A stretch of DNA of 31,732 nucleotides from Lachnospiraceae bacterium (GTDB taxonomy: Bacteria > Bacillota > Clostridia > Lachnospirales > Lachnospiraceae): contig CAAFXE010000365.1 of assembly GCA_900766915.1 (NCBI GenBank), positions 1-31,732 of the forward strand, written 5' to 3'. The notes under the pieces are model-generated. The model did not search any database. It saw nothing but the letters and a program-made list of their open reading frames with translations, and was not told the DNA's origin. Each line of letters begins with the position of its first letter. Position 1 is the first letter of the stretch. This document shows positions 22,800-31,679 of the stretch, piece after piece. Both the position numbers and the translations under genes were made by a program.

Positions 22800-23603
22800 T
22801 CATTTAGGCTGTTTTCCAATATAAGCTGCAATGCCACCATCTACATAGAGAATCTGTCCATTCACAAAATTGGAAGCCTCTGATGCAAGGAATACCGTCG
22901 GTCCCATCAAGTCTTCCGGATTTCCCCATCTTCCTGCCGGAGTTTTTGATACGATGAACTGATCAAAAGGATGTCTGCTGCCATCTGCCTGTTTTTCGCG
23001 AAGCGGTGCAGTCTGTGGTGTGGCAATATATCCCGGTCCGATACCGTTGCACTGGATGTTATATTCACCATATTCTGACGCAATATTTTTTGTCAGCATC
23101 TTTAATCCGCCCTTTGCAGCTGCATAGGCTGAAACAGTCTCACGGCCAAACTCACTCATCATGGAACATACATTGATGATCTTTCCATGGCCCTTTTCCA
23201 TCATATCCGGAATGACTGCCTTGGATACGATAAACGGTGCATTTAAGTCAATATCTACTACCTGACGGAAATCTTCTGCACTCATCTCATGCATTGGAAT
23301 ACGTTTGATAATTCCGGCATTGTTTACCAGAATATCCACACTTCCCATTTCCGCTTTAATATCTGCTACCATCTTCTGTACAGATGCTTCATCTGTTACA
23401 TCGCAGATATAACCGTGTGCGTCGATTCCTTTTTCCTTATATGCTTCCAGTGCTTTTTCCAAATGCTCCTGTCCACGGCAGTTAAATGCAATCTTTGCAC
23501 CGGCATTAGCCAGTGCCTCTGCCATGGCAAAACCGATTCCATAAGCAGCTCCTGTTACCAAAGCCACCTTTCCTTCCAGTGAAAAATTATTTAAAAAACT
23601 CAT
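22800..23603 (-). CDS. kduD: 2-dehydro-3-deoxy-D-gluconate 5-dehydrogenase (SDR)
   Basis: The 267-residue short-chain dehydrogenase has TGAAYGIG at 18-24, NNAG at about 94, and Tyr160-x3-Lys164 in the active site. It also has PGYIATPQTAPLREK, a hallmark of KduD rather than of general SDRs, and a GRWGNPEDLMGPTVFLAS tail. KduD reduces 2,5-diketo-3-deoxygluconate to 2-keto-3-deoxygluconate with NADH. The gene sits between kduI and the RpiB-family gene with short gaps. AAAGGAG precedes ATG 23603. Gluconate 5-dehydrogenase is the nearest alternative, but the neighbours decide. Confidence 0.87.
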   Translation of the reverse strand: MSFLNNFSLEGKVALVTGAAYGIGFAMAEALANAGAKIAFNCRGQEHLEKALEAYKEKGIDAHGYICDVTDEASVQKMVADIKAEMGSVDILVNNAGIIKRIPMHEMSAEDFRQVVDIDLNAPFIVSKAVIPDMMEKGHGKIINVCSMMSEFGRETVSAYAAAKGGLKMLTKNIASEYGEYNIQCNGIGPGYIATPQTAPLREKQADGSRHPFDQFIVSKTPAGRWGNPEDLMGPTVFLASEASNFVNGQILYVDGGIAAYIGKQPK

Positions 23604-23615
23604 GTTTAATCTCCT

Positions 23616-24479
23616 TTACAGTAAATCTTTCATTGCAACATGATCCATATCATCGAAGTCCTGATTTTCTCCTACCATACCCCAGATAAAAGTATAGTTT
23701 CTGGAGCCGCTGCCTGAGTGGATGGACCAGCTTGGAGAAATTACTGCCTGTTCATTACGTACCACAATGTGGCGTGTTTCTGTAGGCTCGCCCATGTAAT
23801 GCATGACGAATGCATCTTCCGGAAGTTCAAAATACAGATAAACTTCCATTCTTCTGTCGTGGGTATGGCTTGGCATGGTATTCCATACGCTTCCCGGCTC
23901 CAAATGGGTCATACCCATTTCCAGCTGACAGCTTTCTACCTGTCCCGGAAGGATGTATTTGCAAATGGTACGGTGATTGGAATCTTCCAGACATCCAAGC
24001 TCTACTTTGTTTTCATCCTTTACGATGACAACACCTTCTTCCGGCTCGCCTTCCGGTTTAATCAAAACTGTTGGATATGACATATGTGCCGGTGCACTAT
24101 TTAAGTAGAATTTTGCCGGGCAGTATGCATGGTCACTGGCAAAAGAAATTTCTTTCGCACCCAGCCCGATATACATTCCTTCTTTATGTCCTACTTCATA
24201 GACTTTTCCATCCACGGTGATCTTTCCTGCTCCACCGATGTTGATGATGCCCATTTCTCTTCTCTGTAGGAAATACTCAGCCCGAAGCTCTGCGCCTGCT
24301 TCCAGCACCAGTTCCTTCTCTACCGGCATTACCCCTCCGGTGATGATTCTGTCGATATGGCTGTAAACAAGCTTGATATCATCCTCAAAGAATAACTGAG
24401 GGATTAAGAATTCCTCTCTCAGCCGCTGTGTTGTGTAATGTTTCACATCTCTTGGTGATGCTGCTGTTCTAAGTTCCAT
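23616..24479 (-). CDS. kduI: 5-dehydro-4-deoxy-D-glucuronate isomerase
   Basis: The 287 residues form a cupin-like double barrel. The metal ligands are readable: His205 and His207 in SHTHDRR, Glu212 in RMEVYLY, and His254 in SWSIHSG. The spacing (HxH, +5 Glu, +42 His) is the same as in E. coli KduI. The enzyme converts 4-deoxy-5-keto uronate, released by the GH105 hydrolase, to 2,5-diketo-3-deoxygluconate. AAGGAG precedes ATG 24479 by nine bases. It is the second gene of the GH105-kduI-kduD-rpiB operon. Confidence 0.92.
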   Translation of the reverse strand: MELRTAASPRDVKHYTTQRLREEFLIPQLFFEDDIKLVYSHIDRIITGGVMPVEKELVLEAGAELRAEYFLQRREMGIINIGGAGKITVDGKVYEVGHKEGMYIGLGAKEISFASDHAYCPAKFYLNSAPAHMSYPTVLIKPEGEPEEGVVIVKDENKVELGCLEDSNHRTICKYILPGQVESCQLEMGMTHLEPGSVWNTMPSHTHDRRMEVYLYFELPEDAFVMHYMGEPTETRHIVVRNEQAVISPSWSIHSGSGSRNYTFIWGMVGENQDFDDMDHVAMKDLL

Positions 24480-24494
24480 TTTCTTTTTCTCCTT

Positions 24495-25613
24495 TTATAA
24501 ATGTAATAATGCCTCAGCCAATGCAAGAATTGTAAGTGACTGTCCGTAAGCCATAGGCGCTATGAGAATGTTCTTGTAATGGTCTGCATCCATTCCCATG
24601 CCTGTACCTCCGGATACATTTAATACGGTACCATCCTTATCAATATTTTTCAGAATTCCCTTAATGGCTCTCTCAGCACATTCCAGATAAGAATCATCCA
24701 GGATTCCGTAACGGATACCTTTTAAGATTCCTGCAGTGATTGCAGCACTTCCGGATACTTCTTCGTAGCTGGTAGGGTCCAGAAGAACTGTATGCCAAAG
24801 GCCGCTCTTACTCTGAAGCTTTTTCAGGGCTGCAACCTGTGCTTTATAGGTGTCAATGATCAATGTTTTTACACCCGGATTTAAGCTTCCCTTAAACATG
24901 TCGATATAATCTAAAATGCCCAGTGTAAACCAGCTGTTGCCACGGCACCAGAAAATACCGCCAAAGTTGTTGTTTTCATTAAAGGACCATCCATGGTAGA
25001 ACAGGCCGGTCTGTTTGTCATACAGATATTTGATATGCATCAATACCTGATGGATGCCCTCATTGATCCATTCCTCATTCTGATATTTCTGACCCATTTT
25101 ATTTAAGAACAATACTGTCATGAACAATGTATCGATCCACATTTCACTTTCATTTAAGCGCACGCCCTGACGGTCTCCGTTTGCACTTGTTACGTGCTGA
25201 AATCCGCCTTCCTTCGTTCTTGGAATACAGTTCATCAGCCAGTCAGCCCAGTTCAGGCATAATTCTTCAAACTTTGGATCATGATAATATTCATTTAACT
25301 CCACCAGTGTTAAAAGCGGTGTTGTTGTATTAATATTTCTGGACGGAAGCCCCTGTTCCATATTTTGCACATACCAGTCATGAAGAAATTCCTTATACTC
25401 TTCACTTTTGTCATACTCCATAATTTTCAGAAGTCCGTAAAGACCAACGCCCTGGGGCCAGTCCCACTCACGGATACCGAAATCCCTCTTGAAAAATCCA
25501 ATAGCTTCTCCTCCATCGGACAGTTCCTTTTCATTTTCAGGTCCGTCAAGATTGAGCAGTTTTTCAACAACAAGATCTAATTTCTTTCGAAGTTCTGCTT
25601 TGTTGATATTCAT
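24495..25613 (-). CDS. GH105-type unsaturated (rhamno)galacturonyl hydrolase
   Basis: The 372-residue protein is an (alpha/alpha)6-barrel glycoside hydrolase of family 105/88. EMWIDTLFM places Asp161 where the catalytic Asp of YteR lies, followed by FWCRGNSWF, SGSAAITAG and PMAYGQSL. No signal peptide is present, so it acts in the cytoplasm on imported unsaturated oligouronides from pectin lyases. It removes the 4-deoxy-4,5-ene residue, which becomes 4-deoxy-5-keto uronate for KduI. AAAGGGG precedes ATG 25613. It is the first gene of the operon, divergent from the AraC regulator. A rhamnogalacturonide or homogalacturonide preference cannot be read. Confidence 0.87.
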   Translation of the reverse strand: MNINKAELRKKLDLVVEKLLNLDGPENEKELSDGGEAIGFFKRDFGIREWDWPQGVGLYGLLKIMEYDKSEEYKEFLHDWYVQNMEQGLPSRNINTTTPLLTLVELNEYYHDPKFEELCLNWADWLMNCIPRTKEGGFQHVTSANGDRQGVRLNESEMWIDTLFMTVLFLNKMGQKYQNEEWINEGIHQVLMHIKYLYDKQTGLFYHGWSFNENNNFGGIFWCRGNSWFTLGILDYIDMFKGSLNPGVKTLIIDTYKAQVAALKKLQSKSGLWHTVLLDPTSYEEVSGSAAITAGILKGIRYGILDDSYLECAERAIKGILKNIDKDGTVLNVSGGTGMGMDADHYKNILIAPMAYGQSLTILALAEALLHL

Positions 25614-25664
25614 TGATATTCCCCTTTCTTTAAGTTATTCGAAACTGGATTTCTATTTTTATTT

Positions 25665-25712
25665 ATTATATAATAATAATTGTTCAGTACTTTCGAATCA
25701 TGTTTCTGAACA
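25665..25712 (-). promoter_or_regulatory. kdu operon promoter and putative AraC site
   Basis: TATAAT (25665-25670, minus strand) is the likely -10 and has no matching -35, which suggests an activator. TGTTCAG (25681-25687) and CTGAACA (25706-25712) form an inverted repeat just upstream, with TTCGAA between. This is a plausible binding site of the divergent AraC protein. Confidence 0.5.
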
Positions 25713-25757
25713 GTTACAAATATTCGTAAATTATATATGAAAGAAGGTGTCATATAT

Positions 25758-26645
25758 TTGGAAAAAATTACCTACTTTGCAGCTATTGACGGTATCTCTC
25801 TGGAACACATGGTTCGTTATGGAAAATTTAATATGAGAGTCAAACATTTTCACAACGAATACGAAATATTTTATATACTGGAGGGTGAGAGGCTTTTTTT
25901 CTTTCAAAATCGTAATTTCGTTGCCAAAAAGGGAGATTTAATTCTTGTTGACACCAATCTCATTCACATGACAAAGTCTGTGTCTGAAGATGATACCGGT
26001 CATAACCGCATTATACTATATATTTCCAGCGAAAAAATGCAGGAAATCGATCAAAAATATCCTCCTATGAAGCTTGTCCAGTTCTTCCATCAACACTACG
26101 GCGTATATCATCTGTCTCCGGAGCAACAGGACGAATTTATGAATCTATATTATCTCTTCAAACAGGAGGCTAAAGATAAAAAGCGAAATTATAAGCAGGC
26201 CATTGAGTTGGCAATTACTTCCTATTTCTTAAAGCTTACCAGAGACCTTGACAGCAATTCTTTGGAACGTCCGCTGAATTCAGGTGAAGGCAAATACAAA
26301 AACGTGTATGCCATTGCGGATTACCTGTCTGAGAACTGTACATCCAATGTGACTCTTGATGAACTTTCTGAACGTTTTTTCCTGAGCAAATATTATATTT
26401 GCCGGGTTTTTAAAGAAGTGACGGGATACAATATCAATGAGTACATTAATATCTACCGGATTCAGTATGCCAAACGTCTCCTGGAAGAGACTGACCGCAG
26501 TATCGCAGATATTTCTGAAATCGTTGGGTACGGCAGTGTGGCACATTTTGAAAAAACCTTTAAAACTTACATGACTGTTTCACCACTAAAATACCGAAAA
26601 ACCCTAAATATTGTAACCCATACAAATATACCTGATAACTCTTAA
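25758..26645 (+). CDS. AraC-family transcriptional activator
   Basis: The 295 residues have an N-terminal cupin-like sensor domain (VKHFHNEYEIFYILEG, then KKGDLILVDTNLIH). The C-terminal pair of helix-turn-helices reads LSERFFLSKYYICRVFKEVT, then ADISEIVGYGSVAHFEKTFK and SPLKYRK. It is divergent from the GH105-kdu operon and is probably its uronate-responsive activator. AAGG lies nine bases before TTG 25758, while the ATG at 25737 has no ribosome site, so I prefer TTG. A longer form by seven residues is possible. Confidence 0.82.
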   Translation: MEKITYFAAIDGISLEHMVRYGKFNMRVKHFHNEYEIFYILEGERLFFFQNRNFVAKKGDLILVDTNLIHMTKSVSEDDTGHNRIILYISSEKMQEIDQKYPPMKLVQFFHQHYGVYHLSPEQQDEFMNLYYLFKQEAKDKKRNYKQAIELAITSYFLKLTRDLDSNSLERPLNSGEGKYKNVYAIADYLSENCTSNVTLDELSERFFLSKYYICRVFKEVTGYNINEYINIYRIQYAKRLLEETDRSIADISEIVGYGSVAHFEKTFKTYMTVSPLKYRKTLNIVTHTNIPDNS

Positions 26646-26678
26646 AGAACTGCCGCCCTTAAACCAGGGCGGTGTTCT
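26646..26678. terminator. Bidirectional terminator between araC and dctM
   Basis: AGAACTGCCGCCCT and AGGGCGGTGTTCT pair around TAAACC, GC-rich with short A/T flanks. It lies between the convergent AraC and TRAP genes. Confidence 0.75.
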
Positions 26679-26704
26679 ATTTTCAGGATGAGATGAAGTC
26701 TACT

Positions 26705-28009
26705 TTACATTAATCCAAGTACCGTCGGAAGCCATAAGCTGAATGCCGGTACAAAAGTCACAAGAAGCAATGCTACAACAATTGCTATAAAATATGGAAT
26801 CAGGTGTTTTACAACATCTTCCACGCGAAGCTTTGCAACACTGCATCCGACAAAAAGTACGCTTCCTACCGGAGGAGTGATGGTACCGATAGATAAGTTC
26901 ATAACCATCATAACACCAAACTGGATTGGATCCATACCTACACTCTTAACAACAGGAAGGAAGATCGGGGTAAAGATCAAAAGTGCCGGAGCCATATCCA
27001 TGAAGGTACCTACGATCAGCAGAATCAGGTTCAACAGTAACAGGATTACGATCTTGTTTGTGGAAATACCAAGCATTAAGTTGCTGATTGCCTGTGGCAG
27101 CCCTGTAAAGGATAACACGAAAGACAATACAGAGGATGCTCCAATGATAAGCATAACAATGGTTGTCATGGAAGCAGCATCCACCAGGATTTGTTTCATG
27201 TCGGAAAGCTTGATGCTTTTATAAACAAACACTGAAAGAATGAATGCGTAGATTACCGCAACACCGGATGCTTCTGTGGGCGAGAAATATCCGGAAAGAA
27301 TACCACCAATAATAATTACAATGAGGAATAAGCTTGGGATTGCTTCCCAAAGTGTCTTTAATACAACCGGTGCAGTGAGCTTTTCTCTTTTTACGACGTA
27401 GCCTTTCTTTTTACCATACAGAAAAGCTACAACCATACAAAGGCCTGCCCATAAAAGGCCTGGGATCCATCCGGCCATGAAAAGTGTTGCCACAGATGCA
27501 CCGCCGCATGCTGCGGAATATACGATGAATGCGTTTGTCGGTGGAATCAGCTGTCCTACCGGAGCACTGGCAATATTGGTTGCTGCGGAGAAAGCTTCAT
27601 CATAACCTTCTTCTTTTTCCATGGGGTTCATAACACCGCCAATGGCTGTTGCAGCTGCAATACCGGAACCTGATACAGAGCCAAACATTGCATTACCGGC
27701 GATATTTGTTAAAGCCAGAGAACTCGGAACCTTTCCAAGGAAAAGCATTGCAAGATTTACCAAACGCCTTGCAATACCACCATTACTCATCAGTTGCCCT
27801 GCCAGGATAAAGAAGGGAACCGCCAAAAGGCTGAAACTGTCGATACCGCTGACGAGCTTCTGAGCTGAGATAAACATACCGAATTCCGGTGTCAGGAACA
27901 TAATAATTGTTGCAAGTGCTGATGCAATGATGCTGAAGGAAACCGGAACACTCATTGCAAGCATAAAAAAGAATAAAATGACAAGAACGATCGCTGCCTG
28001 TAATTCCAT
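26705..28009 (-). CDS. dctM: TRAP transporter large permease
   Basis: The 434-residue protein has about 12 hydrophobic segments with typical DctM motifs: PFFILAGQLMSNGGIARRLV, GSVSGSGIAAATAIGGVM, APVGQLIPPTN and NLSIGTITPPVGSVLFVG. It drives the uptake of an organic acid, here probably a uronate or oligouronide, using the sodium gradient. It starts directly after the stop of dctQ (TAAATG). It is the last gene of the DctP-Q-M operon, which ends at the terminator at 26646. Confidence 0.9.
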   Translation of the reverse strand: MELQAAIVLVILFFFMLAMSVPVSFSIIASALATIIMFLTPEFGMFISAQKLVSGIDSFSLLAVPFFILAGQLMSNGGIARRLVNLAMLFLGKVPSSLALTNIAGNAMFGSVSGSGIAAATAIGGVMNPMEKEEGYDEAFSAATNIASAPVGQLIPPTNAFIVYSAACGGASVATLFMAGWIPGLLWAGLCMVVAFLYGKKKGYVVKREKLTAPVVLKTLWEAIPSLFLIVIIIGGILSGYFSPTEASGVAVIYAFILSVFVYKSIKLSDMKQILVDAASMTTIVMLIIGASSVLSFVLSFTGLPQAISNLMLGISTNKIVILLLLNLILLIVGTFMDMAPALLIFTPIFLPVVKSVGMDPIQFGVMMVMNLSIGTITPPVGSVLFVGCSVAKLRVEDVVKHLIPYFIAIVVALLLVTFVPAFSLWLPTVLGLM

Positions 28010-28489
28010 TTATTTTTCCTCCTTTTTCATCGCTGCGAATTCCTTAACAAATCTGATCAGTCTTTGTGTGGAATAAAGAATCATTAATACACCACAGATT
28101 GGAATACCCAGATAATAAAACTGCATTGGCAGATGAAGTGCCGGGGATACCTGTCCTGCTGCATTTACCACTACCATATACCCACCTGCTGTCATAACAA
28201 AGATACTTAAAGCGAGTACAACGATTTCAATAAAGATCTTATCTAACAGGGAACCCTTTTCTGTAAATGTATTGGTGATGAAACCGATTGCCAGATGTTT
28301 TTCTTTTCCATAAGCATAAGGAACACCAAGCATTGTAAGCCAGATCAGGGCATATCTTAAAAATTCTTCTGTCCACTGGCTTGGATTATTCAATACGAAA
28401 CGTGTGAAAATCTGCCAGAAACAACCTACTACCATGACAAACACAAGGGCAGCAAGGATATACTCAATTATCTTATTTATTATTTTCAT
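28010..28489 (-). CDS. dctQ: TRAP transporter small permease
   Basis: The 159 residues have four hydrophobic segments with the DctQ pattern (CFWQIFTRFVLNNPSQWTEE, then YALIWLTMLGVPYAYGKEKH). It supports DctM in the membrane complex. Its ATG follows AGGAGG by eight bases, 11 bases after the dctP stop. Its stop touches the dctM start. Confidence 0.88.
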   Translation of the reverse strand: MKIINKIIEYILAALVFVMVVGCFWQIFTRFVLNNPSQWTEEFLRYALIWLTMLGVPYAYGKEKHLAIGFITNTFTEKGSLLDKIFIEIVVLALSIFVMTAGGYMVVVNAAGQVSPALHLPMQFYYLGIPICGVLMILYSTQRLIRFVKEFAAMKKEEK

Positions 28490-28500
28490 CGTCCATCCTC

Positions 28501-29523
28501 CTACTCTGCATACTTCTGGATATCTTCATAAAGTGCTCTGTACTCCTCACCTCTGGAACAAAATTCCTCATGAATCGGAGCTACCGCTTCAATGAATGCA
28601 CTTTTATCAATATCTCTGTAAACTTTTACACCCTTGGATTCAAACTCAGCAACTGCTTCCGCCATCATACCGTTATACAGGCTCTTGAAATTTTCGTTTG
28701 TTTTTTCCAGACATTCGATCAGATAATTACGCTGTTCTTCTGAAAGCTTATTCCAGGTTTTTGTACTGATAATATAAATATCCGGAGAATACTGATGTTC
28801 TGTATAAGTGTAGGATTTTACAAGATCCTGATGCCCGTCAACTGTCAGTGCAAGTTCAGTATTTTCCGCTCCGTCTACGATTCCCTGCTGCAGGGCGGTG
28901 TAGGTTTCACTTCCTGCCATAGGTACTGCAGATCCTCCCATGGCTTTAATCATGTCCATGGATGTTGAACTTGGCATAGAACGGATTTTCTTACCTTTTA
29001 ACACTTCCGGTGTTGTGCAGGGAACGTCTTCCTTCAGGTAAAAGTTTCTGGAACCATTTGCATAATAACCAATTGCTATGTATCCATCTTCTTCTGTGGC
29101 AGTAAACAGTTTATGTACTTCTTCACTTTCTTCCATTGCTTTATAATAGTGTTCCTGACCTACAAAAAGGTATGGTACTGCGAAAATCGCATATCGATCA
29201 TCAAACTGTCCCAATGTATTGGAACTTACCTTTACCATGTCCAGGATACCGGCCTGAACCATTTCGATTTCTTCTTTTTCTGAACCTAAAACCCCACTTG
29301 CATAAATCTGGACATTCAGACCCTTGGAATCATCTTCTGCTACAAATTCCGCAAACTTTGCAATAGAATCTGCAATTTCCGAGCCTGCTGTCTGATTATG
29401 AGCCATTCTGATTTCTACTTTACCAGTATGGTTTTTGCTTGCAACTGATACAAAAGTGACTGCAACGACCAACAGCCCAATCACTGCAACTGCAACACCA
29501 ACCATTTTTTTGATGCTACCCAT
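28501..29523 (-). CDS. dctP: TRAP transporter substrate-binding protein
   Basis: The 340-residue extracytoplasmic binding protein has VEIRMAHNQTAGSEIADS at the start of its fold, GVLGSEKEEIEMVQAGILDM and VLKGKKIRSMPSS, where the conserved Arg would bind a carboxylate. GIVDGAENTELALT follows. Substrate is inferred as a uronate from the cluster. Residues 1-29 form a hydrophobic segment with no lipobox cysteine (GLLVVAVTFVSVASKNH), so it is membrane-anchored or cleaved by signal peptidase I, unlike many Gram-positive binding proteins. AAGGAG precedes ATG 29523 by seven bases. Confidence 0.9.
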   Translation of the reverse strand: MGSIKKMVGVAVAVIGLLVVAVTFVSVASKNHTGKVEIRMAHNQTAGSEIADSIAKFAEFVAEDDSKGLNVQIYASGVLGSEKEEIEMVQAGILDMVKVSSNTLGQFDDRYAIFAVPYLFVGQEHYYKAMEESEEVHKLFTATEEDGYIAIGYYANGSRNFYLKEDVPCTTPEVLKGKKIRSMPSSTSMDMIKAMGGSAVPMAGSETYTALQQGIVDGAENTELALTVDGHQDLVKSYTYTEHQYSPDIYIISTKTWNKLSEEQRNYLIECLEKTNENFKSLYNGMMAEAVAEFESKGVKVYRDIDKSAFIEAVAPIHEEFCSRGEEYRALYEDIQKYAE

Positions 29524-29590
29524 CTTCTTTCTCCTTACTTATTTTATTATTTAATATTTTTCGTTCGTGCACTCTCGATGGTTTGATTCT

Positions 29591-29620
29591 AGCATAGGAA
29601 ATAACAAAATAATTCAGCAA
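29591..29620 (-). promoter_or_regulatory. Possible promoter of the TRAP operon
   Basis: On the minus strand TTGCTG (29615-29620) and TATGCT (29591-29596) have an 18-base spacer. TAGAAT at 29586-29591 is an alternative -10. It lies in the 147-base gap before dctP. Confidence 0.4.
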
Positions 29621-29670
29621 TATTGACTTAATTTCGAATTTTTCACTGAAAATTGCACTCTTGATTTTTC

Positions 29671-29707
29671 AAAAAAGGACCGGACAATATTTTGTCCGGT
29701 CCTTTTT
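29671..29707 (-). terminator. Terminator after the polysaccharide deacetylase gene
   Basis: AAAAAGGACCGGACAA and TTGTCCGGTCCTTTTT pair perfectly around a short AT loop, with A/T tracts on both sides. It separates the deacetylase pair from the TRAP operon. Confidence 0.9.
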
Positions 29708-29717
29708 CCCTTTAATT

Positions 29718-30584
29718 TCATGGTTTTTTTATTGTAATGGTCTTGCCTGCAGGAATTAAATATATTTTCTGATCAATCAATTTCCAAATATCAGTGCAAG
29801 ATGGATTGAAAATGTAATCTCCTGTTGCAGAGTATTGAAGCTGTTTCGCCGCATTTACATAATTACAGATTTCTCCGTTTGTGGCATACCACACTTCTTC
29901 TCTTCCGGATGCCTTCTGTAAAAAATGCTCAATGACTCCCCATTGTTCAAAAGCATCAAACTCATAGGTATGCCCCCACAAGCTATAAATCATGGGGCTT
30001 TTATAATAGTCATTCTCCAACGGCTGCAAAAAGATGTCTAAAAGTTCCTTCATTTTCTTAGTTTCCGTGTGATGACAGGTTGGATGCCATGCCAGAAAAT
30101 CATCCGGCAGATCAAACCCAAAGTTTTGTCTGGTAGTTCTGGCATAAGTAATCCCACAACACTTTGCCGTTTTCATGACCTTGTCATTCCATGTGCCAAA
30201 AGGATAGGCCATCCCCGTTACAAGGTGCCCCACGATCTCCTCTAATTCCTTCCGGCATTGGGAAATTTCATAGGCAATCATTCCTTCCGGGACTAACGTA
30301 AGATCTGCGTGACTTACAGAATGTACTGCAATTTCGTGATCTTTATAGATCTCCCTGATGCTTTCTCTTTCAAATTTATAATGACTTACATCTACCCCCG
30401 GCTGGATCAGCCAGTCCCTGTCTCCCATCAGGCCACTGTTGATATTAAAGGTACATTTCACCCCATATTTATTCAGAAGTTCAATAAATCGTTGATCCTG
30501 AGTAACTCCATCATCATAGCTTAAAGTTAATGCCTTTTTCTTTCCACCCGGGAATAAGAGGATATCTCTTCGAAGTCTTAACAT
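29718..30584 (-). CDS. Polysaccharide deacetylase family protein
   Basis: The 288 residues have a NodB-type domain: LTLSYDDGVTQDQRF (motif 1 with Asp-Asp), AVHSVSHADLT (motif 2 with the HxxxH metal ligands) and AYPFGTWND (motif 3). YSLWGHTYEF appears near the C-terminus. No signal peptide is visible, so a cytoplasmic sugar or oligosaccharide deacetylase is likely. Acetylated uronides from pectin are a natural guess given the neighbours. AGGAG precedes ATG 30584 by seven bases. It follows the isomerase gene by 10 bases. Confidence 0.8.
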   Translation of the reverse strand: MLRLRRDILLFPGGKKKALTLSYDDGVTQDQRFIELLNKYGVKCTFNINSGLMGDRDWLIQPGVDVSHYKFERESIREIYKDHEIAVHSVSHADLTLVPEGMIAYEISQCRKELEEIVGHLVTGMAYPFGTWNDKVMKTAKCCGITYARTTRQNFGFDLPDDFLAWHPTCHHTETKKMKELLDIFLQPLENDYYKSPMIYSLWGHTYEFDAFEQWGVIEHFLQKASGREEVWYATNGEICNYVNAAKQLQYSATGDYIFNPSCTDIWKLIDQKIYLIPAGKTITIKKP

Positions 30585-30594
30585 ATCTTTTCTC

Positions 30595-31404
30595 CTACAG
30601 ATTCTTCATAAACAGAATATCTTCTTTTGCAAGCTCTGGATTCATCTCTTCCCTTAACAGATACATATCCGGACGGTTTTCATGAAGCCATTTCGATATT
30701 GCACTGTAATCAATGGCACCTTTTCCCAAAGGTGTGGGAACATACTGTCCCTTTTCATCATGATAAAAATCTTTGATGTGCATTGCTTCCACATATTTCC
30801 CAATGGTTTGAAGCCACCCGGTCCAGTACGCCTCCTGATTGGTACTGTCCGGAAATTCCAACAGATTGGAGGCATCAAAAATCATGCGAAGATGTTTTTC
30901 GTCATCTGCCTTTTCCATCACATCCAGCACAGCCTCCAGGCTGTCCAGCGGATGCCAGTACACAGGCTCAATGGCAAGCTTCACATCCAAACGCTGGGCT
31001 TCTTCCAAAACCCGTAGGATACTATCCATCATATAAGGATACCATCTTTTTTTCTCTTCAGCCTTTAGCCTCGGATACGCAGTTTCTGTACCCAGTACCT
31101 TTGCTCCCACCTCTTTGCTGTAAGCCAGGCACATTTTCATGGTTGCCACTGCATTTTTTCGAACTGTCTCGTCGGGATTTCCAAGATCCATATAACAGCC
31201 AAAGACAGGAATTTCTATCTCATATTTTTCAAAGGCTCCCCTGATTGCCTCTAAATGTTTTAATGTGATATCTCCATAGGATTCAATTCCGGCAAATGCC
31301 TTGGGCAGTGCCAGCTGTGCACAATCATAGCCACATTCATGTAATGTTTTTGCCAGCTGTTCAATTTCCATTTTTCCATAATCATGAGCTCTCACGCCAA
31401 TTTT
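30595..31404 (-). CDS. Sugar phosphate isomerase/epimerase (xylose isomerase-like TIM barrel)
   Basis: The 269 residues begin MKIGVRAHDYGKMEIEQLAK and contain metal-ligand-type acidic and His residues at strand ends: LGTETAYP, LAIEPVYWHP, RMIFDASNLLEF, MHIKDF and LLREEMNPE. These are the AP-endonuclease-2/xylose-isomerase-like fold motifs. It probably isomerises or epimerises a sugar from the same catabolic cluster; the substrate is unknown. I chose ATG 31404 because AAAGGAG lies eight bases upstream. Its promoter is at 31465-31493. Confidence 0.78.
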   Translation of the reverse strand, partial: KIGVRAHDYGKMEIEQLAKTLHECGYDCAQLALPKAFAGIESYGDITLKHLEAIRGAFEKYEIEIPVFGCYMDLGNPDETVRKNAVATMKMCLAYSKEVGAKVLGTETAYPRLKAEEKKRWYPYMMDSILRVLEEAQRLDVKLAIEPVYWHPLDSLEAVLDVMEKADDEKHLRMIFDASNLLEFPDSTNQEAYWTGWLQTIGKYVEAMHIKDFYHDEKGQYVPTPLGKGAIDYSAISKWLHENRPDMYLLREEMNPELAKEDILFMKNL

Positions 31405-31464
31405 CATCTGTTTTTCTCCTTTAACCATCAATTGTTTGTGTTCACCCATTCCAGTATATTGGAA

Positions 31465-31493
31465 ATTTTAACATGAGAATTTTATTTTATCAA
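31465..31493 (-). promoter_or_regulatory. Promoter of the isomerase-deacetylase operon
   Basis: On the minus strand TTGATA (31488-31493), 17 bases, then TAAAAT (31465-31470). It lies 61 bases upstream of the start at 31404. Confidence 0.65.
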
Positions 31494-31503
31494 CCACGAA
31501 AGC

Positions 31504-31641
31504 TTACCTGTCTTTGCGGGAACAACAACCGGCATGTGGGCACCCGATACATTTACTTCCCTTCTTCTTTTGTTTCCATATATAAAAGACGGCTGCGCCT
31601 ACTAAAATCAGTAGAATTCCTATAACAATCAAGTTTCCCAT
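31504..31641 (-). CDS. FeoB-associated Cys-rich membrane protein
   Basis: The 45-residue protein has one N-terminal membrane helix (MGNLIVIGILLILVGAAVFY), a basic stretch (WKQKKKGSK), and a cysteine cluster CIGCPHAGCCSRK. This is the layout of the small proteins encoded after feoB in Firmicutes. It may assist ferrous iron uptake by binding iron at the membrane. AAAGGTG precedes ATG 31641 by five bases. It is too short for a standard ORF cut-off. Confidence 0.82.
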   Translation of the reverse strand: MGNLIVIGILLILVGAAVFYIWKQKKKGSKCIGCPHAGCCSRKDR

Positions 31642-31679
31642 ATCCACACCTTTCCCAGTAAATAATCACACAATGATAC

